Assembly (NCBI RefSeq): GCF_001519065.1 | Contig: NZ_KQ954256.1 | Location: 199,432-263,431, forward strand | Length of the DNA stretch: 64,000 nt | Source of the DNA: Novosphingobium sp. FSW06-99 | GTDB lineage: Bacteria; Pseudomonadota; Alphaproteobacteria; Sphingomonadales; Sphingomonadaceae | Direction of reading: 5' to 3' | In this document: one piece after another, positions 27,475 through 37,002 of the stretch | How the letters are laid out: each line of letters starts with the position of its first letter | Position numbering within the stretch: the stretch's first letter is position 1 | Position numbers and translations under genes: made by a program | The notes under the pieces: generated by a model | What the model was told of the DNA's origin: nothing | Databases searched by the model: none | What the model saw: the letters and a program-made list of their open reading frames with translations, nothing else

Positions 27475-27899
27475 TCACGCTCGCCTCGGCCCAGGCCATC
27501 ATCACCGCCGCGCTGGCCCATGCCCGTGCCAGCGCGCTCAAGCCGCTGGCCGTGGTGGTGCTCGATGCCGGGGGGCATGCGGTGGCTCTGGCGCGCGAAG
27601 ACGGCGCCAGTTTCGGGCGCGAGACGATTGCCCGGGCCAAGGCGCACGGCGCGCTGGCAATGGGTGACGACACCGCCGCCATCGCCGAACGGGCCAAAGG
27701 CAATCCGGTGTTTTATGCCAGTCTGGTCGGCGTGTTCGATGGCGGCCTGGCGCTGTCGCCCGGCGGCATGCTGGTGCGCGATGGCGATGGCGCGGTGATC
27801 GGCGCGGTGGGCATTTCGGGCGACACCGGCCCGGCCGACGCGACCGCCGCCATCGCCGGAATTGTGGCCGCCGGATTTGCAGCGGGAGCGACAGCATGA
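27471..27899 (+). CDS. HbpS/GlcG-like (DUF336) protein
   Basis: This 142-residue protein of the GlcG/HbpS (DUF336) family has the typical AVVVLDAGGHAVALAREDGA segment, SPGGMLVRDGDGAVIGAVGISGD-like C-terminal half and alternating helices. Some relatives bind haem. Others are found beside catabolic oxidoreductases without an assigned activity. It has no signal peptide and overlaps both neighbours by ATGA junctions, so its level is tied to the hydroxylase and dioxygenase. An accessory role in ring oxidation is a guess. Confidence 0.85.
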   Translation: MITLASAQAIITAALAHARASALKPLAVVVLDAGGHAVALAREDGASFGRETIARAKAHGALAMGDDTAAIAERAKGNPVFYASLVGVFDGGLALSPGGMLVRDGDGAVIGAVGISGDTGPADATAAIAGIVAAGFAAGATA

Positions 27900-28819
27900 T
27901 GAACTTGCGCAGCATCGAACTGGCGCTGCCCAGCGCCGCCGAGGCGCATCGCTGGATGATCGACGTGTGGGGACTTGCCGACGGCGGGCAGCATGGCGAC
28001 ACCTGGTATCTGCGCGGCAGCGGATCCTATCCCTATCTGGTCAGCCTGTCCGAAAACGCCGACCGCTTCGTGCGCTCGACCACGTTCGTCTGTTCGCCCG
28101 ATCGTCTGGACCACGTGGCGCGCGCGGCCGCCGCGCACGGGCTCAACGCGGCCACTTGCACCTCGTCCGATCCGGGTGGTGGCGCAGGGATCGTGGTCGA
28201 ACTGGCCGAGGGCGAGATTCTGCGCTTCCTGGTCGGCGCCGCCGAGGTCGAAACCATCGCGGGCCACGCCAAAGCCAGCCGCCGGGTCATGCCGGTCAAG
28301 CTGACACACGTGGTGTTCAACGCCGCCGATGCCGAAAACAGCGGGAATCTGGCCGAACAGGTGCTGGGTTTCCGCGTGTCGGACCGCACGCGCGGCATGG
28401 TCTTCGTACGCTGCAACACCGCGCACCATTCCACCGCGTTTGCCCGCGCCGGGTTTTCCAGCCTGAACCATATCGCATTTGAAATGGACGATCTCGATGC
28501 GGTGATGCGCGGCATCGGCAACATGCGCGACCATGGTTTTGCCCCCGCCTGGGGCCCCGGTCGGCATGGGCCGGGCGACAATGTCTATGCCTATTACATC
28601 GCGCCGTTCGGCCCGGTGATCGAATATTCGACCGCCGTCGAAAAAGTGCCCGACGATTATCGCGCGGGCGAACCCGATGACTGGACCTGGCCTGACAAGC
28701 GGATTGACCAATGGGGCGTGTCCGACAAGGACTTCGCAGGTTTGCGCGTTGCCGAGGAGACATTCCGTTTTCGCCGGGAATGGCAACCCGCGCCGATAAC
28801 CCTGCCAGTGGGAGCCTGA
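27896..28819 (+). CDS. VOC-family extradiol-type ring-cleavage dioxygenase
   Basis: This 307-residue two-domain vicinal-oxygen-chelate protein has the length and layout of type I extradiol dioxygenases. The three expected iron ligands are visible: His in KLTHVVF (about residue 139), His in LNHIAFE (about 191) and Glu in VIEYST (about 243). It would cleave a catechol formed by the neighbouring hydroxylase. Two ATG codons (27896 and 27899) overlap the preceding stop codon. A glyoxalase-like or epimerase role is less likely given the ligand spacing and context. Confidence 0.88.
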   Translation: MMNLRSIELALPSAAEAHRWMIDVWGLADGGQHGDTWYLRGSGSYPYLVSLSENADRFVRSTTFVCSPDRLDHVARAAAAHGLNAATCTSSDPGGGAGIVVELAEGEILRFLVGAAEVETIAGHAKASRRVMPVKLTHVVFNAADAENSGNLAEQVLGFRVSDRTRGMVFVRCNTAHHSTAFARAGFSSLNHIAFEMDDLDAVMRGIGNMRDHGFAPAWGPGRHGPGDNVYAYYIAPFGPVIEYSTAVEKVPDDYRAGEPDDWTWPDKRIDQWGVSDKDFAGLRVAEETFRFRREWQPAPITLPVGA

Positions 28820-28822
28820 TTC

Positions 28823-29647
28823 ATGCGTTTCATTTCCTTTCTTCGCCCGGACCGCAGCGCCTCATGGGGCCGCCTCGACGGCACGACCGTCACCGACCTC
28901 GGCGCCCATGCCGCCGATCTGAAGGCCGCCATCGCGGCTGGCCTGCCCGATGATGCAACCGGCCCCGAACTGGCGTTGGCAGCGGTCACGCTGCTGCCGG
29001 TAATCCCCAATCCGGGCAAGATCCTGTGCGTCGGGCTGAACTATGCCACGCACGTCGCCGAAACCGGGCGCGAACAAAAGGAACACCCGGCGATTTTCCA
29101 TCGCTGGGCGGATTCGCTGGTTGCCGACGGCGCCGCGCTGATCCACCCGCCCGAAACCGCGCGGTTCGACTATGAAGGCGAACTGGCCGTGGTGATCGGC
29201 AAAGGCGGGCGCCGCATCAAGGCCGCAGATGCCTGGGAGCATGTGGCCGGGTTTGCCCCGTTCAACGACGGGTCGATTCGCGACTGGCAACGCCACAACA
29301 TCCAGTTCACGCCGGGCAAGACCTGGCCCGGCACCGGCGGTTTCGGCCCGGCGCTGGTCACCCCCGACGAAGTGGCCGACCTGGGCAGCCAGCGCGTGCA
29401 GACCCGCGTCAATGGCCAGCTCGTGCAGGATCAGCCGATCAGCGACCTGATCTGGGATATCCCCACGGTCATCGCCTATTGCTCCACCTTCACCGAGCTG
29501 GCGCCGGGCGATGTGATCGCCACCGGCACCCCCGGCGGCGTCGGCGACAAGCGCAACCCGCCGCTTTACCTCCATCCCGGGGACACCGTCACCGTATCGA
29601 TCGGCACGATCGGCACGCTGACCAACCCGGTCATTGCCGAAACCTGA
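28823..29647 (+). CDS. Fumarylacetoacetate-hydrolase-family enzyme
   Basis: This 274-residue FAH-fold enzyme has the characteristic KILCVGLNYATHVAETG, the metal-binding FDYEGELAVVIG (Glu residues) and the GDVIATGTPGGVG loop. Members hydrolyse or decarboxylate acylpyruvates, or hydrate 2-oxo-pentenoates, after meta-cleavage of aromatics. It lies 3 bases after the dioxygenase gene, which fits a late step on the ring-cleavage product. TGGGAG precedes the ATG at 28823. Which of the three reactions it performs is not clear. Confidence 0.92.
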   Translation: MRFISFLRPDRSASWGRLDGTTVTDLGAHAADLKAAIAAGLPDDATGPELALAAVTLLPVIPNPGKILCVGLNYATHVAETGREQKEHPAIFHRWADSLVADGAALIHPPETARFDYEGELAVVIGKGGRRIKAADAWEHVAGFAPFNDGSIRDWQRHNIQFTPGKTWPGTGGFGPALVTPDEVADLGSQRVQTRVNGQLVQDQPISDLIWDIPTVIAYCSTFTELAPGDVIATGTPGGVGDKRNPPLYLHPGDTVTVSIGTIGTLTNPVIAET

Positions 29648-29726
29648 CCCCAACCACCGACCAAACCAACGGATGCTGATGCCGGGTCCGACCGACGGAA
29701 AGCATCTTCAAAAAGGGAGAGTACCC

Positions 29727-32018
29727 ATGTCCATTCACAAGCATGCCCGTCTGCTCATCAGCAGCGCGACGATCGCGCTGGCGGTGATGTCCGCCCCGGC
29801 GCTGGCCGCCGATGCGGCCACCACCACCACCGCCAGCGACCCGGCGCCGGGCGAAATCATCGTCACCGCGCAGCGCCGCGCCGAAAAAGTGACCGAAGTG
29901 CCAATCTCGATCACCGTGGCCGACGCCGCGCAGCTTGAACGCGAACAGATCGACACCGTCGGCGACTTGTCGCGCATCGCGCCCAGCCTCGAAATCAACA
30001 GCGCACCGGGCCAGACGGCGGGCGGTGGCGGCACCATCCGCGGCATTGGCACGCAGACGTTTTCGGCAGGCGCCGTGCCTTCGGTCGGGCTGGTGGTCGA
30101 TCAGGTCAGCCAGGGCAATGCCAACATCGCCAATCTGTTCGACGTCGCCCGGGTCGAAGTGCTCAAAGGGCCACAGGGCACACTGTTCGGCCTGACCACC
30201 TCGGCCGGCGTGATCAACATCACCACCAACAAGCCCGATTTCAACGCCTTCTCGATGCGTGTGCGCACCGAACTGTCGAGCGCGGGGTTTGCCGGGTCGG
30301 AATATGGCGACCAGATCGTGCAAGGCGTAGTCAACCTGCCGCTGGCGGCCAATGCGGCGCTGCGCGTATCGGCGTTCACCAACACCCGGCAGGGGCCCGA
30401 TTACAACCTGACCGACGGGAAATACGTCGCCAACGATACCTATGGCGTGCGCGGCCATCTGCTGTGGGAACCGACCAGCGCGCTGTCGATCAACCTGATC
30501 GGCGATTACAGCCAGACCCGCATCACCGATGGCGGCGACTTCTTCACGTTCATTGCCGCCAGCGGGGCGGGGATCAATCCGGTGATCCTGGGGGCGACCG
30601 GCGGCGCAGTGCAATTGCCCGACAACGTGAACGCGAACCTGCAAAGCTGCGGCATCACCGCGCAGACCGGCAATCGCAATTTCTGCATGGCCAACAGCTT
30701 TGTCGATCATCAATATATCGGCGGGGTGTCGCTGCAAGTCGACTACAAGGCCCCGGCGTTCACGGTCACCTCGATCACCGCCTATCGTCGCAGCATTGAA
30801 TCGGGCTATGGCGCAGCCAGCGACGTGTTCCGCGCCGACCCGCTCGAATTGCAGGTGACCAACGGCCCGTTCGACCATCCGGTCGATCTGCTCAGCGAAG
30901 AACTGCGGCTGTCTTCGCCCGGTTCGACCCGCCTCGAATATACCGCGGGCGTCTATCTTTCGAGCCAGATCCAGCATGTCAGCGGGGAAACGCTGCAAAT
31001 CCAGCCGGCCGAGGGCATCATCCCGATCGTGATCAATTCGGGCACCGGCGAATACCGCGTCACCGACAGTTCGGCGGCGGTGTTCGGGCAGACCACCTTC
31101 CACGCGACCGACAAATTGCGCCTGCTGGCCGGTGGTCGCTACACCTGGGACGATCTGGCGCTGACCACGACAGCCGATGCCATCCCCGGCTCGGTCAGCA
31201 GCTATACCAAGCTCGATGTCGGCAAGTTCTCGTGGAAAGTCGGCGCGCAATACGATGTCGCGCGGCGCACGATGGCCTATGCGACGATCTCGCACGGGTT
31301 CAAGGGCGGCCAGATCACCGAGCCTTCGGCCGGCACCGCGCCGACCGTGCTGCTGCCCGAAATCCCCACCGCCTATGAACTTGGCCTCAAGTCGACGCTG
31401 CTGGGCACCTGGGTGCTCGATGCCAACTTGTTTTATGAAACGATCAAGAACTTCCAGGCCCAGACTTGTGCCAGTTCCAGCTCGGGCGATCTGGTCTGCA
31501 ACCAGGTCAATGTGCCCTCGGTCAAGACCCGTGGTGGCGAAATCGACCTGTTCGGCAAAGTCACCCCCAATCTGTCGCTCAACACCGGGTTCATCCTGGC
31601 CAAGGCGACCTATCCCGGCAACTTCATCGGCAGCGACGGCACCAATATCGGCGGCACCCAACTGGCCAATGCGCCCGAATACAAGTTCACCATGTCGGGC
31701 GAATACACCGTGCCGGTCAGCCAGAGCGTGAACAGCTTTGTCGCGCTCGACACGATCTGGAAATCGCGCGTGCGCTATGAAGAAACCTCGGTCGAACAGA
31801 GCACGTTCGGTCCGCACTGGACGGTGGGTGGCCGGATCGGCGCACGCACTGCCGACCAGCGCTATACGATCGCGCTGTTCGTGCGCAACTTGTTCAACGT
31901 GCATGAACCGATCGCGATGCAAAGCGGATTTCCCTACAGCGGGGCATCGAACATCGGCGCGATGTACGGCCCCAACGGGTTCCGCCAGGTCGGTCTGTCG
32001 CTCGACGGCAAGTTCTGA
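29727..32018 (+). CDS. TonB-dependent outer-membrane receptor
   Basis: This 763-residue receptor has a signal peptide ending in ALAAD (about 1-27), a TonB-box-like GEIIVTAQRRAEKVTEVPISI, a plug domain (VGDLSRIAPSLEINS, FDVARVEVLKGPQGTLFG), and a 22-strand-type beta barrel ending in a C-terminal aromatic (LSLDGKF). It belongs to the sphingomonad receptor group often tied to plant-derived or aromatic substrates. It follows the FAH gene by 79 bases with AAAAGGGAGA before the ATG, within the catabolic operon, and would bring the glycoside or phenolic across the outer membrane. Confidence 0.94.
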   Translation: MSIHKHARLLISSATIALAVMSAPALAADAATTTTASDPAPGEIIVTAQRRAEKVTEVPISITVADAAQLEREQIDTVGDLSRIAPSLEINSAPGQTAGGGGTIRGIGTQTFSAGAVPSVGLVVDQVSQGNANIANLFDVARVEVLKGPQGTLFGLTTSAGVINITTNKPDFNAFSMRVRTELSSAGFAGSEYGDQIVQGVVNLPLAANAALRVSAFTNTRQGPDYNLTDGKYVANDTYGVRGHLLWEPTSALSINLIGDYSQTRITDGGDFFTFIAASGAGINPVILGATGGAVQLPDNVNANLQSCGITAQTGNRNFCMANSFVDHQYIGGVSLQVDYKAPAFTVTSITAYRRSIESGYGAASDVFRADPLELQVTNGPFDHPVDLLSEELRLSSPGSTRLEYTAGVYLSSQIQHVSGETLQIQPAEGIIPIVINSGTGEYRVTDSSAAVFGQTTFHATDKLRLLAGGRYTWDDLALTTTADAIPGSVSSYTKLDVGKFSWKVGAQYDVARRTMAYATISHGFKGGQITEPSAGTAPTVLLPEIPTAYELGLKSTLLGTWVLDANLFYETIKNFQAQTCASSSSGDLVCNQVNVPSVKTRGGEIDLFGKVTPNLSLNTGFILAKATYPGNFIGSDGTNIGGTQLANAPEYKFTMSGEYTVPVSQSVNSFVALDTIWKSRVRYEETSVEQSTFGPHWTVGGRIGARTADQRYTIALFVRNLFNVHEPIAMQSGFPYSGASNIGAMYGPNGFRQVGLSLDGKF

Positions 32019-32037
32019 CCCCTTGGGAGCCGACGCC

Positions 32038-32895
32038 ATGCCATCGCGCGACATTGCCCGGGCGATTGCCGCGATGGGGCAGGGCCTTGGCCCCGATACC
32101 CTGGCGGCCTGCCGCGCGCTGTTCGATACCGAACAGCGCGCGCTGGCCCACGCCGTGCCGGTGCTGGCGGCGGATCTGGCCTATGGGCCCGATGCACGAC
32201 ACCGGCTCGATCTTTATGGCACGCCGGAGGCAGCGCTCAAACCGGTGCTGCTGTTCGTCCACGGCGGCGGCTTTGTGCTGGGCGACAAGGGCGATGCGGA
32301 CAACTGGGCCAATGCCGCCGTGGGCCGCATGGCTGCGCGGCGCGGATGGATCGGCGCGGTGATCAACTATCGCCTGGCGCCCGATCACCCCTGGCCTGCG
32401 GGCAGCGAGGATGTCGCCGCCGCGATCGACTATCTGATTGCCAATGTCGCGCGTTTTGGCGGCGATCCGGCGCGGATCGTGGCGATGGGCACATCGGCGG
32501 GCGCGGTGCATGTGGCAGGCTATCTGCGGCACGAGCCCAACCATGCGCAGCAGATCGCGGGCGCGGTGCTGCTGTCGGGGCTCTATGGCTATACGCCGAT
32601 CGATGCCCGCGACGAACGCTATTACGGTGCCCCCGCGACATATCCCGACAAGGCCCCGCGCGAAGCGGTGGCAACCACGCCGCTGCCGCTGCTGGTGGCC
32701 AGTGCCCAATATGATCCCGACCGGTTCCAGGCCGAATTCCTGGCGCTGCTGAGCGACCGCCGCGCGCGCCACGGGGCAATGCCGCGCAGCGTGATCATGA
32801 CCGACCACAACCATTACACCATGGCGATGCACCTGGGCACCGGCGACACCCGGCTGGAACAGGAAATCGCCCATTTTATCGAGGATTTGCCATGA
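32038..32895 (+). CDS. Alpha/beta-hydrolase, HSL-type esterase
   Basis: This 285-residue esterase of the hormone-sensitive-lipase type has the oxyanion HGGG motif in LLFVHGGGFVLGDKGD, the NYRLAPDHPWPAG segment, the nucleophile elbow GTSAG (Ser near residue 160), and a late His in DHNHYTMAMH. It has no signal peptide and should be cytoplasmic. It may hydrolyse ester bonds of phenolic esters or act on a pathway intermediate. TGGGAG precedes the ATG at 32038, and it overlaps the GH1 gene by 4 bases. Confidence 0.9.
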   Translation: MPSRDIARAIAAMGQGLGPDTLAACRALFDTEQRALAHAVPVLAADLAYGPDARHRLDLYGTPEAALKPVLLFVHGGGFVLGDKGDADNWANAAVGRMAARRGWIGAVINYRLAPDHPWPAGSEDVAAAIDYLIANVARFGGDPARIVAMGTSAGAVHVAGYLRHEPNHAQQIAGAVLLSGLYGYTPIDARDERYYGAPATYPDKAPREAVATTPLPLLVASAQYDPDRFQAEFLALLSDRRARHGAMPRSVIMTDHNHYTMAMHLGTGDTRLEQEIAHFIEDLP

Positions 32896-34208
32896 TCGAT
32901 CGCCGTGCGTTGCTGGCCGGAACCGTCGCCCTGTCGGCCAGTCCCGCGCTGGCCGGGATCGCCGCCAAAGCGTTCGACCCGGCGTTCCCCAAGGGGTTCC
33001 TGTGGGGCGCGGCGACATCGGGGCACCAGATCGAGGGCAACAACACCAACGCCGACAGTTGGGTGCTGGAAAACGTCCATCCGTCGATCTACGCCCAGCC
33101 CTCGGGCGATGCCGACAACAGTTTCGAACTGTGGCGCGCAGATCTCGATCTGGTCAAGGCAATCGGGCTCAACACCTATCGTTTCAGCCTGGAATGGCCA
33201 CGCATCGAGCCGGTGCAGGGACAGTTTTCGCGCGCCATGCTCGACCATTACAAGGCCATGATCGATGGATGCCGCGCGCGCGACCTGATCCCGGTGGTGA
33301 CCTTCAACCATTACACCACGCCGATCTGGTTTGCCGCGATGGGCGGCTGGACCAACCCGCAGGCGCCCGCGCTGTTTGCGCGGTTCTGCGAAACGGCGGC
33401 GCGCGCGCTGGCGGGCGGCATCGGCTATGCGCTGACGCTGAACGAACCCAACATCATGAACATTCTCAAGGTGGTGCTGCCACCGCAGGCCATCGCCGGG
33501 CAGCATGCCATGCTCGAAGCCGCCGCGCGCGCGCACGGCACCGCCAAGTTTGCAGCCGGCAACGCGATCGAGATCGACGATATCCCGACTTCGACCCGCC
33601 TGCTGATCGCCGGGCACAAGGCCGCGCGCGCCGCGATCAAGGCGGTGCGCCCCGACCTGCCCGTCGGCGTCAGCCTGTCGATGTTCGACGATCAGGCCGT
33701 CGGCGCCCATTCGATCCGCGACCGGATGCGCGGCGAACTCTACGGGCCGTGGCTCGATGCGGTCAAAGGCGACGATTTCCTGGGCGTGCAAAACTATGAA
33801 CGCATGGTGTGGGACGACGAGGGCCGCGTAGCGGTGCCCGCCGACGCGGTGCGCGGCGTGGGCGGGGCCGAAATCTATCCCGCTTCGCTCGGCGCCTGTG
33901 TGCGCTATGCCCATGCCGCCACCGGCTGTCCGATCATGGTTACCGAAAATGGCGCCTCGGTCGATGACGATGCGATTCGCGCGCGCTATATCCCCGCCGC
34001 GCTGCACGGTCTGAAAACCGTGATCGACGAGGGCGTGCCGGTGCTCGGCTATGTTCACTGGTCGCTGCTCGACAATTTCGAATGGATCTTCGGCTATCGC
34101 GTCCACTTCGGGCTGGCCAGCGTCGATCGGGAGACGTTCGCGCGCACGCCCAAACCCAGCGCCGGCGTCTATGGCGCGATCGCCCGCGCCAACCGGCTGC
34201 CCGCCTGA
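32892..34208 (+). CDS. Exported GH1 beta-glucosidase
   Basis: This 438-residue family 1 glycoside hydrolase has the substrate-binding FLWGAATSGHQIEGNN, acid/base Glu in LTLNEPN, nucleophile Glu in MVTENGAS, and YVHWSLLDNFEW. The N-terminus MIDRRALLAG followed by a hydrophobic stretch to ALAG looks like a twin-arginine or Sec signal, so it probably acts in the periplasm, unlike most cytoplasmic GH1 enzymes. With GH106 it could strip rhamnose and then glucose from plant diglycosides. It is the last catabolic gene of the operon. Confidence 0.93.
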   Translation: MIDRRALLAGTVALSASPALAGIAAKAFDPAFPKGFLWGAATSGHQIEGNNTNADSWVLENVHPSIYAQPSGDADNSFELWRADLDLVKAIGLNTYRFSLEWPRIEPVQGQFSRAMLDHYKAMIDGCRARDLIPVVTFNHYTTPIWFAAMGGWTNPQAPALFARFCETAARALAGGIGYALTLNEPNIMNILKVVLPPQAIAGQHAMLEAAARAHGTAKFAAGNAIEIDDIPTSTRLLIAGHKAARAAIKAVRPDLPVGVSLSMFDDQAVGAHSIRDRMRGELYGPWLDAVKGDDFLGVQNYERMVWDDEGRVAVPADAVRGVGGAEIYPASLGACVRYAHAATGCPIMVTENGASVDDDAIRARYIPAALHGLKTVIDEGVPVLGYVHWSLLDNFEWIFGYRVHFGLASVDRETFARTPKPSAGVYGAIARANRLPA

Positions 34209-34257
34209 CCCCAATTGGCAGGTGGCGCGCCGACGGTTCGCGCGCCACCTTGTGCCC

Positions 34258-34629
34258 ATGATGTCTTCCCCGCCACAGGTCACCGTCTGGTTCGACGGCG
34301 GATGCCCGCTGTGTCGGCGCGAAATCGCGCTGATGCGCAGGCTCGACCGGCGCGGGCGGATCGCATTTGTCGATGCGATGGATACCGACGCCACCTGTCC
34401 GATCGATCGCGCCGGTCTGCTCGCGCGGTTTCATGCGCGCGAAGGCACCGTGCTGCTGTCGGGCGCAGCGGCGTTCGCGGCAATGTGGCGCGCCATCCCG
34501 CTATTGCGTCCGTTCGGCCTCGCCGCGCGATGGAAACCGCTCGAATGGGTGCTCGAACGCGCCTATCGCCGGTTTCTGCGCTGGCGGCCGAGGCTTACCA
34601 GCCGCCGCCGAGCGCCAGGAACAGATTGA
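34258..34629 (+). CDS. DCC-family (DUF393) thiol-disulfide oxidoreductase-like protein
   Basis: This protein of about 123 residues carries the DxxCxxC motif of the family in WFDGGCPLCRREI near the N-terminus, then FVDAMD and a basic C-terminal tail. Members are predicted thioredoxin-fold redox proteins without a firm function. The start is the first of two adjacent ATG codons, 49 bases after the GH1 gene. The 3' end overlaps the convergent outer-membrane factor gene by about 35 bases. Confidence 0.8.
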   Translation: MMSSPPQVTVWFDGGCPLCRREIALMRRLDRRGRIAFVDAMDTDATCPIDRAGLLARFHAREGTVLLSGAAAFAAMWRAIPLLRPFGLAARWKPLEWVLERAYRRFLRWRPRLTSRRRAPGTD

Positions 34630-36019
34630 CCTGATCCAGGGCGACCGCTTCGCGTGCGGCGGTTTCGGCAGCGCGTGCCGACAGCGTGCCTTGCGCCGCA
34701 CCGATGGTGGCAGACAGCGGGCTGCGTCCGGCATCGCGCATCGCCTTGGTTTCGGCGGCTTCGCGTTCGGCGGCTTCGCGCGCATGGGCCAGATCGACCG
34801 CACGGTTGTGATCTTCGGCATAAGTCGCCAGCGCGGTTTCGGTGTCACGCAGTGCGCCCAGCACGGTGGCGTCGAACTGCGCCAGCGCGGCATCGGTTTC
34901 GGCATCGGCGGCGCGCACCCGCGCGCGTGCCCCGCCGGTGGGGATCGACCATTCGATCAATCCGCCGATGCTCCACATGTTGGCGGGCGCGGTGCCCAGA
35001 TCCTTGAGGAACCCGAACGAGCCGCCCGACAGCCCGATCCCGACATGCGGATAGAGCGCCGCCGTGGCCACCCCGATCCGCGCGGTGGCGGCGGCCAGGC
35101 GGCGTTCGGCGCCATGCACATCGGGGCGCCGCGCGAGCAAGGCCGCACCGTCGCCCACCGGCAGCGGGTGGGCAATCGTCGGGATCACCGTGCAACGTTC
35201 CGCTGCGCGCGGATAGTCCGCCGGCGCACGCCCCAGCAGATAGGCCAGGCGATAGAGCGCCGCGCGTGATCGGGCGCGCTGCACCGGAACCATCGCCTCG
35301 ACTTGCGCCAGCCGCGCCTCGGCGCGGGTCACATCGCTCTGTGCGCCGCGGCCTGCAGCCTGCAACCGCTGCGCGATGTCGAGCGCGCGGGCATCGACCT
35401 TGATCGCCGCCTCGCCCACGTCCAGCGCTTCGGCAGCCGCGCATTGGGCCAGATAGGCGCGCGCCACTTCGGCGGCGAGCGTCACCTTGACCGCACCGAC
35501 GGTCGCCTCGCTGGCCGCCGCATCGGCCCGCGCCGCCTCGATCGAACGGCGGATCTGGCCGAACAGATCGACCTGATAGCTGGCCCCGACGTTGACTTCG
35601 CCCAGATTGGACACCGGCAGCGGGCTGTCGAGCAGATAGGATTCGCCCGACAGACGCGCGCGCTCGGCCTCGAAACTTGCGCCGAATTCGGGCGTGCGTG
35701 CCGACCGCGCAACGTCGATCGCCGCGCGCGCGCGCGCCAGATTGGCCCCGGCAATGCGCAGATCGGTGTTGGCGGCCAGGGCCTGCTGCTCCAGATCGTC
35801 GAGCACCGGATCGTCATAGAGATGCCACCAGCGCGGCGGCAGCGGATCGGCCACCACGCCCGTTCCTGCCACTCCGTCTGCGCCCGCCTCGCGGAACGGC
35901 GCCTTGGCCGCAGGTGCATTGACCGCCGCTGCGGCGGGCACGTGGTAATCGGGCCCGACCGTGGTGCAACCGGCCAGCATCAGCGCCGCCAGCCCCGGCA
36001 CAACCGCGCGCATCGTCAT
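34595..36019 (-). CDS. NodT-family outer-membrane efflux lipoprotein
   Basis: This 474-residue TolC/OprM-type outer-membrane factor has a lipoprotein signal (AALMLAGC, lipobox near residue 18), then VGPDYHVP, the duplicated helical-barrel repeats (NTDLRIAGANLARARAAID; DVTRAEARLAQVEA) and the ADYP insertion. It would form the exit duct for the pump encoded upstream. The ATG at 36019 overlaps the membrane-fusion gene's stop codon (ATGA). Confidence 0.93.
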   Translation of the reverse strand: MTMRAVVPGLAALMLAGCTTVGPDYHVPAAAAVNAPAAKAPFREAGADGVAGTGVVADPLPPRWWHLYDDPVLDDLEQQALAANTDLRIAGANLARARAAIDVARSARTPEFGASFEAERARLSGESYLLDSPLPVSNLGEVNVGASYQVDLFGQIRRSIEAARADAAASEATVGAVKVTLAAEVARAYLAQCAAAEALDVGEAAIKVDARALDIAQRLQAAGRGAQSDVTRAEARLAQVEAMVPVQRARSRAALYRLAYLLGRAPADYPRAAERCTVIPTIAHPLPVGDGAALLARRPDVHGAERRLAAATARIGVATAALYPHVGIGLSGGSFGFLKDLGTAPANMWSIGGLIEWSIPTGGARARVRAADAETDAALAQFDATVLGALRDTETALATYAEDHNRAVDLAHAREAAEREAAETKAMRDAGRSPLSATIGAAQGTLSARAAETAAREAVALDQVNLFLALGGGW

Positions 36020-37002
36020 GGCCGTTTGCCCGCCATGTCGAGCGTTACCGTCGCCGTGCGCCCGGGGATCAGCGCCAGATCGGCGGGCGGATGGTCGATC
36101 GCGATGCGCACCGGCACGCGCTGCGCCAGCCGCACCCAACTGAAATTGGGATTGATCGCGGGCAGCATGCTGGGGGTCACCGCGCGATCATGGTCCTCGA
36201 TCGCGGTGGCGATCGACATGACATGCCCGCTGACCGTGCGTTCATCGCCCATCATGTGGATCAACGCGCGCTGCCCGACATGCACCGCCCCCAGCTTGGT
36301 TTCCTCGAAATAGCCCTCGATCCGCAAGGTCGCGCTGTCGACCAGCGCCATCACCGGTTTGCCCGGCGTGACATAATCACCCACGCGCAACGCGACATCC
36401 GACAGGCGGCCATCGGTGGGCGCGATCACGCGCGTGCGTTCGAGATTGAGCCGCGCCAGATCGCGCGCGCTGCGCGCGGCGGCAACCCCGGCATCGGCCA
36501 GCGCGACCGCGCCTTGCGCATCGGCCAGCGCGGCCTGCGCGCTGGCCACTTTGGTTTCGCTCTGCTGGGTCACTTCGGTCGACACCAGTTCGTGCAACGA
36601 TCGGTTGCGCACCGCCTCGCGCTGCGCTTCGGCCAGATCGGCGCGGGCGCGCACCACACCGGCACCCGATCGCTGCGCCGTGGCAAGGGCCTGCGCCAGG
36701 CTGGCCTCGGCCTGGGCCAATGCGATGGTAAAGCGCGGCCGGTCGATTTCGAACAGCACCTCGCCGCGATGCACGACGGCATCGTTGCCGACATTGACTG
36801 CCGTTACCAGCCCCGACACATCGGGCGCGATCTGCACCACTTCGGCGCGGATGCGGCCATCGCGGGTCCACGGATCGGCCTCGTAATGGGTCCATAGCCG
36901 CCATCCGGCCAGCACTGCCGCGATCACAATCACAGCGGTCAGCACAAACCGGATCGTCATCGCAACGACAGGGGCCGGAACAGTCAGACGCGGGGCATTC
37001 AT
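36016..37002 (-). CDS. HlyD/EmrA-type membrane fusion protein, AaeA-like
   Basis: This 328-residue periplasmic adaptor has one N-terminal membrane anchor (residues 14-34), then TRDGRIRAEVVQIAPDVSG (lipoyl half), a helical hairpin rich in Ala and Arg, and the returning RTRVIAPTDGRLSDVALRVG and barrel domains. This pattern matches AaeA/EmrA proteins that pair with FUSC or MFS pumps. It overlaps both neighbours by 4 bases, giving a tight FUSC-DUF1656-adaptor-OMF operon. Confidence 0.93.
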   Translation of the reverse strand: MNAPRLTVPAPVVAMTIRFVLTAVIVIAAVLAGWRLWTHYEADPWTRDGRIRAEVVQIAPDVSGLVTAVNVGNDAVVHRGEVLFEIDRPRFTIALAQAEASLAQALATAQRSGAGVVRARADLAEAQREAVRNRSLHELVSTEVTQQSETKVASAQAALADAQGAVALADAGVAAARSARDLARLNLERTRVIAPTDGRLSDVALRVGDYVTPGKPVMALVDSATLRIEGYFEETKLGAVHVGQRALIHMMGDERTVSGHVMSIATAIEDHDRAVTPSMLPAINPNFSWVRLAQRVPVRIAIDHPPADLALIPGRTATVTLDMAGKRP

